Shown here piece by piece: positions 45,129 through 55,424 of a stretch of DNA of 64,000 bases (its first letter is position 1; the number at the start of each line of letters is the position of its first letter). A model generated the notes under the pieces. It worked only from the letters and a program-made list of their open reading frames with translations. It did no database searches and was not told where the DNA came from. Origin of the DNA: Anopheles merus (lineage: Eukaryota; Arthropoda; Insecta; Diptera; Culicidae); the NCBI RefSeq assembly GCF_017562075.2, contig NC_054084.1, forward strand, positions 33,156,133 to 33,220,132, given 5' to 3'. The translations under genes were made by a program, and so were the position numbers.

Positions 45129-45983
45129 TTTTAATTCCCCGTCTTCTTCTCCCCCTCTTGCGCTGTCAGGTGTTACGCCATTCCTTTCCCTTCTTTTTTT
45201 TCTCTCTTTAAAAGGTGTGCTCGTGAATTACGTTACTGAATTTGCGCGCGTGTTTGTGCGTGTGTGTGTTTGTCCGCGTGTGCCGAATTATTAGGAATTA
45301 TTACTGTACATTTTTTACACAAACAAAACACACACCACCTTTTTTCATTCCAAACTCTTTCCAATCTTCTCCGTCTCGTCGTCGTCGTCGTCTTCGTTTA
45401 ATGTCCATTTTGTTGGACGTATGTCGATGTATATATTCGTCTCGCGAAGAAAGGCCCTCGTTTGTCGTGTCCCATTTTTCTAAAAGCCATTCCTCCCACC
45501 CCCCAAACACTACTCGACTCTCTGCACCGCTTTTGCGGGCTGTTTAGGCACTAGGAATTGTAAGTAATTATTTCACTTCGCTCCGTTATTAAAGAACAAA
45601 TATTCTACAAAAAATTTATTTAATAAACAATGTTCTTAGTAAAGCGACCAAAAATCAATCGAGACGCGTTTACCGTTGAATCTGAGAAAAAAAAACAATA
45701 TTAACGTATTTCCTTATCGCTACTCTTGCACTAACAACATAACGTAAATAAGTATAAATGCCTAGGGAGAGATTGAGAGGAAAATCTCCACTATTGTTTC
45801 TGCTTACAATACACAAGTATCTAGGGGTTTTAAAGCTAGCATCATTACTTATCCTACGCAACTAAACTAACAAATAACAGCCTCTTGAAAGGAAACGCAA
45901 ATGGCCTTCGATGTGTATGTGTATGTGTGTGTGATTGCTTCCCATCCCACTGTGTAAACCCCCCCCCCCTCCCCTATGATCCT
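45129..45983. other. Convergent 3' region between Cdk1 and the JNK gene
   Basis: 855 bp without coding signal, holding the 3' UTRs of both convergent genes. CGTCGT repeats near 45376, and poly-C at 45960-45970 just before the JNK stop. Confidence 0.75.
45615..45627. terminator. Overlapping two-strand poly(A) signal
   Basis: TTTATTTAATAAA: AATAAA reads on the plus strand at 45622-45627, about 494 nt after the Cdk1 stop, and on the minus strand at 45620-45615, about 364 nt after the JNK stop. The two hexamers are one base apart, so both transcripts may end here. Confidence 0.55.
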
Positions 45984-47318
45984 TCACCCTTCCTCATCCA
46001 ACGACATCGTCCGCTGGATGTCCTGAATCTCCTCGAACAGCAACCGCTTCCACTGCTCCACCGTCAAGTTCCGCGCGTCGAGCGAATGATCGTACGGCTT
46101 CGGCGGCGGTCGCATCACGTCCTCCTCGTAGTACCACACACTAACGTACGGATGGGCCAGCGCCTCGTCCACCGAAATCCTTTCCATCGGATCAAACGCG
46201 AGCATGCGGCGCAGAAAGTCCCTTGCCGCATCGTTCGTCAGCTGGGGCACATTCGGCGATGCCATCCCCTCAAACACCTCGTCCGGAAACAGCTCCCCGA
46301 ACGGACGTCCCGCCACAACCGGCTGATTGCTAATGTATCGCTGCGTGCCGGGCGTTGTGCGTGCGATAAACTCTGGCCGCGGCGTGCCGAGTGTTTCGAC
46401 GATGCGCATCCACTGGTCGACATGATCGGTGCCGGGGAACAGGACCGCCCCCGTGGTCAGCTCCGCCATGATGCAGCCGATCGACCAAAGGTCCACCTTG
46501 GTGTCGTACTCCATGTTGAGGATGATCTCGGGCGCACGGTAGTGGCGCGTCACGACGTACTGCGTCATCGTGAAGCTGGTGTCGATGCTGCGCGCCAACC
46601 CAAAGTCCAGTATCTTGAGCGTACAGTTCTTGCGCACCACAATGTTGGAGGGTTTCAGGTCCCGGTGAATGATGCCGGCCGAGTGGAGGTAGCGAATGCC
46701 GCACAGCATTTGGTACACGAGGAAGGATATGCGCTCGTGGTCGAGCTTGGTACCGAACACGTGCTGCAGGCTGCTGTCCATCAGCTCGGTGAAGATGTAC
46801 ACATCGCGGAAGGTGTCGAGCGTTTGCTGCGGGGTGTAAGCGTACAGGAGCTTAATGATCTGAAAGATTGTTGTTAGGAGACGATGTTAGTTGCTGTAGT
46901 TTGCGAAACGGAGAAAAAAGAAAACCTCTCTCACATTAGGATGATCGACAAGCCGCATCAGCTTCAGCTCACGGTAGGCGCGCTTGGCAAAGGTAACATC
47001 CTGGAATGGTTGCGACAGTTTCTTCACTGCTAACCTTCTGCCCGTCTTTATATCCACGGCACTACTGTAATGTTATGATAAGAACATTGATTAAATATTG
47101 CTAAATTATTGTTTTTTTTTTCTAATTTTAGAGGCTTACCACACGGCACCCTGTACACCGATCCCAATCGGCATCATGTGTGAGGTAGGAAAGCGAGCCG
47201 GCAGATGGAAGTAAAACTCATTCGAATTCGGTGGATTTGCTGGAGCCGGGTGGTCACCGTCGGCTGGATTGTTGTGAACGACCTCCGTGCCCTCTGCAGT
47301 TTCCTCTTGAGATTGCAT
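45984..47318 (-). CDS. JNK: JNK-family MAP kinase with TQY activation motif, three exons
   Basis: Minus-strand exons 47140-47318, 46935-47064 and 45984-46859 join in frame into 394 residues. Residues 1-35 are an acidic, Pro/Asn-rich extension. Then come the glycine loop GIGVQG (52-57), the VKK lysine (74), HRDLKPSNIVV (168-178), DFGLAR (188-193), the activation loop with T202-Q203-Y204, VDLWSIGCIMAEL, and the C-terminal ISVDEALAHPY typical of JNK. JNKs phosphorylate c-Jun and other stress targets after dual phosphorylation of a TPY motif by MKK4/7. Here Pro is replaced by Gln, and the gatekeeper, Met in known JNKs, is Thr127 as in p38. The ATG follows an acceptor-like TTTTCAG, so a 5' UTR exon probably lies upstream. 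A divergent paralogue is the best reading. Confidence 0.88.
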
Positions 47319-48316
47319 ACTGAAAAGTGGATACAGAGTCAGGTAAGCTTTTTAACAATTTTTGAGGAGTGTCCCCCTAAATTGGAGTGTTTATTTAGCT
47401 TAATGAAGGGAAAATATCGTACAAACACAGTGAGAGACACGCACACACTGTAGTAGGCTGTGGGAAGACATGTTTGCCTGTTCGATTAGCACCTTTGGCA
47501 AATGTGCAATCTTTGGGCTGTGGGTGCTCCTCGAGCACAGTAAGCCGTGGGACTTTTTAACGAGCGCTACAAGAAGACACATTGTGCTGCGCATCGGACC
47601 CGGAAAAAAGCAGGCTACGGAAAAGGTGTGCTAACGGCCGTTTAGTCCAGTGCATAATGGAACCCATTCAACATAGGCGAGGAATGTATTGCCCTTCAAA
47701 AAACTGGACAGAGAAGCTCGAATCGAAGCAGAAAACAGGTTCGTCCGTCGTCTGATAAGAGTGTGATCTTCATTTCTTTAAACAAACGATGACACGCAGG
47801 GGGGTACCACCGTAGCTTCTAGTTGGTGAGTTTATGACAATCCTCCCCGCACTCGGGGAAGGTATCGGTAATGGAGATGAACTAATGGCTGTCTGATAAT
47901 GTGAACGACCGCGGTGTGTGAGTGAGTGTGTGGTAATGGATCGGTATGACATCGGTGTGTGCCATCATTGTTTTTATTTCAAACTTCCTTTTGCTGCTCC
48001 TTTTTAGATGACACGACCACCGCTCCTCCACCAAGTGCGGTGTACTGCATGAATCATCCAGTTCCGAATTGTCGGAATTGTCGGAGGGATAGTGGTGGGA
48101 ACGAACGAGTTTGGGGGGTACGCTCTGGTGTGCGGTGATTGATTTGACGCCACATACAATGCGATAAACACGTCATCGTTCGCTAGCGTGAAATTCGCTC
48201 AATACGAGAAAGAGAGAGAGAGAGAGAGTGAGAGAGTAACATCATCCGTAGCGTCGTCATCATCATCCCGATCACCACGTGCGAAGGGCATCAGCAGCAA
48301 CTTACACAGACGGTTT

Positions 48317-48342
48317 GATGATGATGATGATGATGATGATGA
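48317..48342. repeat. GAT trinucleotide microsatellite
   Basis: Eight to nine perfect GAT/ATG units. Confidence 0.85.
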
Positions 48343-48664
48343 TTTGGGAAGGTATTGAGAGAACGGTCGCGCACCCGCCTACTCGATCTGACGGTCGCGG
48401 ATGTGTGGAGGTGATCGCAAATGTGTGTGTGTGTGTGCAGTATGGAGAGTAGGTCAACAAAGAGCGTACGGAACAACGTCGTCTAGCGCGTCAGAGGTTT
48501 CCAAGCGGGTAAGCTCTTAAATTTTGTTTCATTTTTAATTTTTTTAGATGATTTTTTTAGGATGAAACTTCTCCCAAGTTTTACTTATACAGCAGGCTGC
48601 ATTCAAGGAATACTGCAAAATCGAATCATTTTTGGTCGTTCATGTGATACGCATGGAAATTGGA

Positions 48665-48790
48665 CGATACAGGTTTACGAGACTTATTCAGTACCACGCA
48701 GCCGGATAAGTCAGTCTACTGGGAGACAGTCCATACGAGGCTTGAACCCACGAAGGGCATGTTGTTAAGTTGTGCGAGTTGGCTGTACCA
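48665..48790 (-). mobile_element. tRNA-derived SINE-like segment
   Basis: Shares ACGAGGCTTGAACC, the GGGAGAC phrase before it and TGTTGTTA after it with the segment at 25120-25235, in the same order and spacing. The minus strand offers a box B (GGGTTCAAGCCTCG). Two copies in unrelated places point to a dispersed repeat. Confidence 0.45.
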
Positions 48791-49458
48791 AGGGACGACC
48801 CAGCCTAAAAGTTCCTTTACAGGCTTTTCTAAGTCACTTTTGAATGTTAACATTGTTATTCACCGCATGCAAAATGTTGTTCCACATCGACCTGACATTT
48901 CATTTCCATCAAAATAATTTTTAATTTCTACAGCATGATTTTCAACACGACTCAAGCAGGATTGAGTTTGACAGTTCTTTGTTATGTGTTGCTGCCCACA
49001 AGATCAGAGCAGGCGTGGTAAGCCCAAGCTGAGGTGAAAAGATGGCATGAAGGTGTTTGTCATTTAAACCAGGATAACGGATACGATGACGGTACGGACT
49101 ACAAAGCTGTAAGTAACCCATAACACCAGATAAGCTGTATTATTGGTCTTAATTGTTAGAAATGTGCATCGTTTTATAAACAAATAATCAATCAAAAATT
49201 TAGTAAAGGTGTCATTTTCAAATAAACACTACAGAGCGTAAGAAGGTTTTTCAATTAATAAAATTAATTATTTTTACAAATAGGTTCGAGATGGAAAAAT
49301 TTGAAGTAAAACACAAATCACAAACGGATGATTCAATACCGCCAAAAAGATCAAAATACCTACAAAAAGTCTCCTTTCAACAACACGATTTTTTCCCGAT
49401 TTAAATAGTTTCCTCAAATGATAAATGAAGAACCTTCAGTTACTGTCTGAACAGTAAA

Positions 49459-49709
49459 TTACAGGATTTTCGAGGAGTAGTCATAGCTGTAGGACACTTC
49501 ATTGACTCCTTCTTACGTGTAACAAACTGAATGTAATGGGAATTGAGCTTTAAATTATCTTTGTTAGACAAATGCAATAGGAATTTCCAAGTTGCCTGTC
49601 CAGAAACGGTACCAATAGAGTCCAATTTCCATCATATGAAGTTCAAGGCCCATAAGAAAGAGTCAAGGAACTGTCCCACAACTATGAGAAGTTTTGGAAA
49701 ACCCTGTAA
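49459..49709. mobile_element. MITE-like element, family TTACAGGGTTTTCC, copy 2 (most complete)
   Basis: Left end TTACAGGATTTTCGAGGAG; the right end, read on the other strand, is TTACAGGGTTTTCCAAAAC. The inverted repeats extend about 38 bp, through the CATAG...GGGACA part, with several mismatches. 251 bp, no coding capacity. Confidence 0.75.
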
Positions 49710-49778
49710 ATACAGATGTTTCCCACAGCTAGCGAAATAGCAATTCATAAGTTTTTGTTTGCGATTATATAGACGAAA

Positions 49779-50177
49779 GGCCATGAGTGTGACAAAATGC
49801 TGACATTTTTTTTCAAAACGTGAGCTTTTGTCACTTTTTGAGCTTTTGCCAAAATTTTGTAACCTGGAGCAGCCAGGAAAAAAAGTTGACAAAAGTTGCA
49901 AAATTTGACGTTCGCGAAAAAGCGTAAACAAACAGCTATTTAGCGCAGTTGTGACCCATTGCTATGGTAATAATGCTAAAATGCATGATTCTAATTGATT
50001 TATGTACCTATTTAGTACTTCTTGAACAAAATATCGATGATATTCAGATGTTGGAGCTTTTTATCGTTCCTGTGTATATTTTTGGTGCGGTCACGAGAAA
50101 AGCTATTTTTTTTTGCAGTTGACAAGCAATTTATACAAAGTTGAAATTTTTTTCAACATTTTGTCACAACCGTGGCC
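49779..50177. mobile_element. 399-bp inverted-repeat element (GGCCA...GTGACAAAATG)
   Basis: Left end GGCCATGAGTGTGACAAAATG; the right end, on the opposite strand, is GGCCACGGTTGTGACAAAATG, 17 of 21 matching. The interior is AT-rich with more GACAAAA and TTTTGTC phrases. No open frame for a transposase and no clear target duplication. Superfamily unknown. Confidence 0.65.
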
Positions 50178-52403
50178 ACGCGCTATATGAACAAAAATCT
50201 TTTCCAAAGGCCACCGTTTGCACGTTGCTCACCCCTGGCAGAGAGAACAGCTCGCGCAACGCCCTTTCTAACACAGCTGATCCAGCCAAACACGGGAGGG
50301 CAAACGATTCTAGCTCCACCGTTCACACCGCACTCCGATCGACGGTAGTAGCAGAAGGGAACACCACCACTACACACACATAGCGCCCTTTTTGTTACGT
50401 ACGCGAGAGATGATGCTATATTGCGCGCCGCTTACTCATTCACAGTTCCGCGAACGCGCACGAACACGATCGCGCGACGTCATCGATCGGAGTTTCGCAA
50501 ATCCAACCGAGCGCGCTGCCGCTGTTGGTGCTGGCAGTGTTGGCCGTAACGCCTGGTATGTCTACCGTTTCCGACTGCGACGGTTGGGGACGTGATCGGC
50601 CGGGCGCCGGTCTTCGCTTTACTCATCTCGTTGCTTTTTGTTTTGGAAACTCCCAGATCGTGCGTGCGTGCGTCTGGCGTGAGTGCGTGAGTTACAGCTG
50701 ACTAATGGAATTTTTCGTGTGCTCTCTCTCTCTCTCTCTCTCCCTATCTCTGTCTCTGCAGATCGATGAGTCAGATGGTGTGAAGAAGGATATCACAACT
50801 CACCTTGGCGGCGTGACGTTTGCTCGTCTTTTCGGAAGTTTTTTTTGGGTAGCACCTTTGGAAGCACGCAGGAACAGCAGGAAGACAGCAGCGCGGACGA
50901 ACTCGAATTGAACTCTGCACACGATCGCGAAGGTGTTGTATGTGTACGTGTCTGTTGGCACGCGCTCGCGCACCACCTCCGTTTGAAGAAGCACAACACA
51001 CCGTAAACAAAGAACTTTACATTCGCACACACACACAAACCACACACGATCCAGAGAGTCGTCGCAGGTCCAAACACGCGGGTAAGTTCCCTTTCGCACA
51101 AACCCACTCACTGGCACTGGCACAACAGCAGGAGCGTGAACTTTCTTTTTGTGTTTTTTTTGCTTCGAACCAAACTGTGCGTTAGAACAATAACACCAAA
51201 GCGCAACGTGTGCGCCACCCACTGTGTTGTATATCCGCGGCAAAACACACTCCTTTGTGTCCGGCTCGTCAAGCGTGCGCGCGCGCACTCTCACACACTC
51301 TTCAGGTGGCGGGCGCAAACAACACCGATCGCGACAACGGTGGACATCATCATCATCATCCGACGAACACACAACGCCAACAACATGATCTTTACCTCGC
51401 GCGAAGAAATTGGAAGAGAGAAAAAACAGACGCGACCGATCGCAGCGCCGGGATGCTTAAGACTGTGTGTTACCCCGCGACGATGTTGCAGCGAGCGTGC
51501 GCGCATGTTCGACTGCGTTCGCGCTCACAAACAACAACCACGACGACGACGACGTCGTTACCGCCAGCCAACCAGCCGCGGCTACCGCTGTCTTGTGTGC
51601 GCGGCCCGCCGCGGGACAAGTTTTTGTTCAATGAATCATCAAACGTGCAGAACAAGACACACACACACACAGCTATACGGTGCTGTGGGCCCCCTGCTGT
51701 GCCGCGGCCTAAAGGTGTGTTTTGTGTTAGTCCATTGGCGCACACCTACGGGTCCGGTCGCGCGCAGAGAGCATCAAACTCCCGTACGCGTACTCTCTCT
51801 CTCTCTCTCTGTCTCTGTCTCTGGTGCGCGCAACCGCTCGCGCAACAAGGGACCGTTTGGAAAGGGACGCTCGTACTGATAATCGAAACCGCAATCAATG
51901 CAATCGCGGTTGATGACGTCGTGTTTGGGAGACGGCTTTTCGGCTTCTATTTGAGGGAAGGGACAGCCCGCTCTCTCATACTCTCTTTTAAATTGCAACA
52001 CTCACCCTACCACCCCCGGTTTGCATATTGGGACATAATACGGCTTGTGCTGCTGCGTCTAGTTTACTTAATGCTGGGAAACTCCACAACGCTCCCACCC
52101 AAGGCTTTGTTTTTATTTTTTTTGGGCGGATGTGCGTTCGTTCAGGGACTTTTGGTAGCTAGATCAATAGGTCGAAGCACGGAATGTCCACAAGGGCCAC
52201 TGCACGTCCTCGTTTGTTTTTGGGGGGGAAACCAGCGTGTTGAAGTGTCACAGTTATTGTAGATGTGTTTATCTACCAACCAGTTCCGGGATAGTTTTAT
52301 TGGACCAGTTTTAATGAGCATAAATGTTCGGAGTAGGGCTTTAGTAGAAAATTGGAAAGATGTCTTTAAAAATATAACATGAAGAGTATAATACGGTGTA
52401 TAG
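50178..52403. other. GC-rich, CA/CT-rich stretch, possibly a promoter region; no gene recognised
   Basis: Composition like the region before cta: CGCG, ACACAC and CTCTCT tracts. It has several long open frames, one of 350 codons on the plus strand at 51210-52262, but they are made of His/Thr/Ser runs from simple repeats and show no known domain. It could hold the JNK promoter (minus strand) or a first noncoding exon of a plus-strand gene beyond the window. Confidence 0.35.
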
Positions 52404-52609
52404 TACAGTGAAGTCTCTCTAAGGTGTAGTCTATCAAGAATAATTGTTTCTTTAAGATGCAAATGTTGATGGTTTGAAGATGATCATCTCTCTAATTTCT
52501 CCAAGTTGAATATGCGATTTGGATGCCTAGAGTCTCTGAAGGTGAATATTTGGATTTGCGGTAGGTAGGTAGGTCTTTTGGAAGTACACCTTAGACAGAC
52601 TTCACTTTA
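52404..52609. mobile_element. Pogo-like MITE of about 205 bp
   Basis: Left end TACAGTGAAGTCTCTCTAAGG; the right end, on the opposite strand, is AAAGTGAAGTCTGTCTAAGG. The first ends in CAGTGAA next to TA, as in pogo/Tc1-type elements. The interior repeats CTCTCTAA and GTCTCTGAAGG phrases below the ends. No coding capacity. Confidence 0.55.
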
Positions 52610-55424
52610 ATTCCATCAATAATTCAATATTTACAAACTTGGCAACGATCTGGAGTGACAATTACGATACTACAGCGCGTAATTGAAAGCCTTCTTATCA
52701 AAGGTTTGTTTGTCATTTAAAGTGTCTTTCTAATACCTTTGTGTGCCAATTCTTGTTGAAGTCCTTATTAGGTCTGGAGTTACTTTCAGGAGATATATCC
52801 TATGTTATGAAGAATTCTGATAATTTTATTTTGATTTAAGTTCTGCATTAATTGAATCCTGAATTCAAAATTGTCTTGATTTGGGGATCTCTGGGACTAC
52901 GGGCTTGGGATGCTTTCCAGAATTGTTAAAGGTTAGGACCATTTGGCGAACATAAAGGTTGAATTACGAACAGGAATCAAAGCTAGGGTAGGGTTGACCT
53001 ATAAACTTGGGACCTCTAGTGGTGAACTGGAGTTGATGGGAAAAAGATACTGGAGTAGATAAAATGAAGAAAGTCTCATCCGGATAGACTATGATAGACT
53101 ACCAGATATTAAGACCAAGAAAGCCAAGCAACCAAGAGAATCGAGCGGATTTAGCAGATCAGTTATACTTGATGACCAAAATATTGAGAAAAAAACGAAA
53201 CATAAGAACATTAAAATCAGAGTGCAGCATTTACAACACATTTTGAGATGAAGCTACCAAAGTTTGTAGAAAAAGTAACACAGTACGTAAACATCCAGAA
53301 GTCATTGGAGCACCTCAAAGTTATTTAGAGCAACCCTATTTTTAGGTATGATAAGCGCTTTAAAATGTGGTTTTATGACTGGGAGGAACATCCGGACACC
53401 GGGCGCGTTCATTACGCGTCTAATGCTCTCCTCCCTTCATACTGTGATAAGCTAAGCGCAAATACAGAGAGCACACACACACGGGAGCTGATGTGTTACG
53501 CTATTGCAAGCTGGCGTGACAAATGGACAACAAAGCTATCTTACACGGCAGCAAACCGAAAAAGGGAATTGCCTGTCCCATTCGGAAAGACAACAGCACG
53601 CACGTGCTTTTTTGCCCGAGTCGCCCGAGTTATAAGCAGCAGGAAGGAGAAGGTGGTGACGCCATCGGTTAGAATGTCAGCGCCTCTGCTTATCTCGCGC
53701 GGGGAGATGATGATTCAAGGTGGCCCCACATGTGTGAAGATAGCGATATGGGATGGTTTGATGACCCGCCAAAAGCACGTGCCCCCGAGTGCCCTAATTG
53801 TTGGCTTTAGATACATTTCTAAAGCACAATTTGGAACAGTGTTATCAGTGCAAATCATTCATTCAAAGGCTTTCGATCGTTATGAATCATATAATAACAA
53901 ACTTCTAGAAGCAACTGGGGGGCGCGCACGTTTTATCGTAAGCCACTGGGTCTTTACGATGGCCTAGTCTGCAGTAAGCCGCTCAGTAAGTCACCACGCC
54001 AAATAAACACAAGATATGCACGGGCCTTCATAGCATGATTGAATCATAAATCTGCAAACATGTCCAGCTGGAGCCCTGAACACTACGTACGGTCCGACCA
54101 TTGATAAGGAAGGCCAAACCAAGCAGCAGCTAGCACGCGACAAACCCCCCCCCCCCCCACTAACCGCTTCGCTTTATCATTTTTGTAGACTCGGCCCGAT
54201 CTTAATGGAAAGTCCCAAAGCCGCTATTCCAGCACAGACGAGAGCTTGTTGGTTCCTTGATATATGGTACATTTTTTGGGGGCAGCAGCGCATAAACTGA
54301 CGTGACTCATCGACGGCTGGCAGATGGCAGATGAAGAAGCTGCCGAGACGCCACCACCAGCGCTTGATCGACAAAGATTCGTCCCGTTGCTTCAAAATGT
54401 CACGGTGGTGAAGTGAAAAGCTCCGTGTGGCGCGCCTCTATGATCCAGAAAAAGCAGGTTTTTTTTATCACACAGACACTGGCAACCGGCCTAGCCAGCC
54501 GACACACCAACATAGGGAACGCGATCACGATGATGAGTCAGCGACGCTGTTCCTCTCATCGTTCACATCGAAGATCGAAGATAGCAGCTCGCTCGCTTCA
54601 AATCAAATGCAAATTTTCTCACGAATATTGTGTTACCAAGATTGGCGAGGTTTTGGCGCTCAAAGAAGCGCCTGCTTCGTGTCGCCGCGCAATTCTCGAT
54701 CAGCTGGCAATGCGCGAGAAAGGTATCTCTCGCAGAGAGCTGCACGTATTGCTCTCTGTGGCGCATGTTGGCGCGTTCTCGCGGTCAATTGCGCAACACT
54801 GGAGCGGCGGCGGCCGTTGTTTACGGCAGTGACGTCAGAGAAGATATGTGTCGGTGCGGTGCCGGTCTTGTGATTGCCATGGTCAGGGTGAGCACGCGCT
54901 CGTTGATGATTCATGCGCCGCGCGAGCACGCCGGCTTTTTCCTGCGTGTGACGAAACGCGCGTTCATTGAAAGGAAAGAGTAGCACAGAGAAAGGGATGG
55001 GGAAAGGACAGGTTACTATCGTGTGATTGTAAGAGATTACCTTACACATACACACGCTATCAATTTCCTGCTGATAATTGGCGTGCATGATGTATCAGTC
55101 TAATAGAAAGAGGGAGGAGCAACAAGGGCAATTAGAGATTACTGCTGTACGGCGGTACGGTGAGCAAATAGCAATCGGATAAGAGATAATTCCTGTGTTT
55201 GATGATCGGCTGTAAACACGTGTTAGTGACACGTGCTACAAAGGACAAATTCGATGGGAAGGCGCCATTTTTTAATGAGAGAAAACGTCTACGTTCGGTG
55301 CTCTCGCGTTTTATAGCAGTAGAGTTGCCGCTGTATACTGCCTTAGTGACCGTTGCTAGCACTCACTAGGGCGTTGCATATTTTCGGCTTTTGTGAAGAT
55401 CAAAGGTAAAGTATGTCAGTGTCA
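52610..55424. other. Intergenic DNA between the MITE and the satellite
   Basis: 52.6-53.3 kb is AT-rich. 53365-53967 is an open frame of 200 codons with no recognisable domain. 54120-54160 has a poly-C tract, and 54.4-55.0 kb is GC-richer with GCGC motifs. No gene can be supported. Confidence 0.4.

Larger units (their letters stand above)
47319..49458. other. Intergenic or 5' regulatory DNA upstream of the JNK gene
   Basis: No protein recognised. Contains an AG run near 48210-48228, an ATG/GAT microsatellite at 48317-48342, a GT run near 48423 and a SINE-like segment at 48665-48790. A 5' UTR exon of the JNK gene may lie here or beyond. Confidence 0.45.

Noticed and set aside
45885..46877. 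330-codon open frame on the plus strand
   Set aside because: Exact antisense of the JNK last exon, a shadow caused by GC-rich codons.
51210..52262. 350-codon open frame on the plus strand
   Set aside because: Made of His, Thr, Arg and Ser runs from CA, CGACGA and CTCT repeats; no domain, no good start context. Other frames in the same GC-rich DNA are also long.
53365..53967. 200-codon open frame on the plus strand
   Set aside because: No recognisable domain, no upstream promoter or downstream poly(A) signal that I can support, and no coding-like codon choice. Kept only as a note in the intergenic entry.
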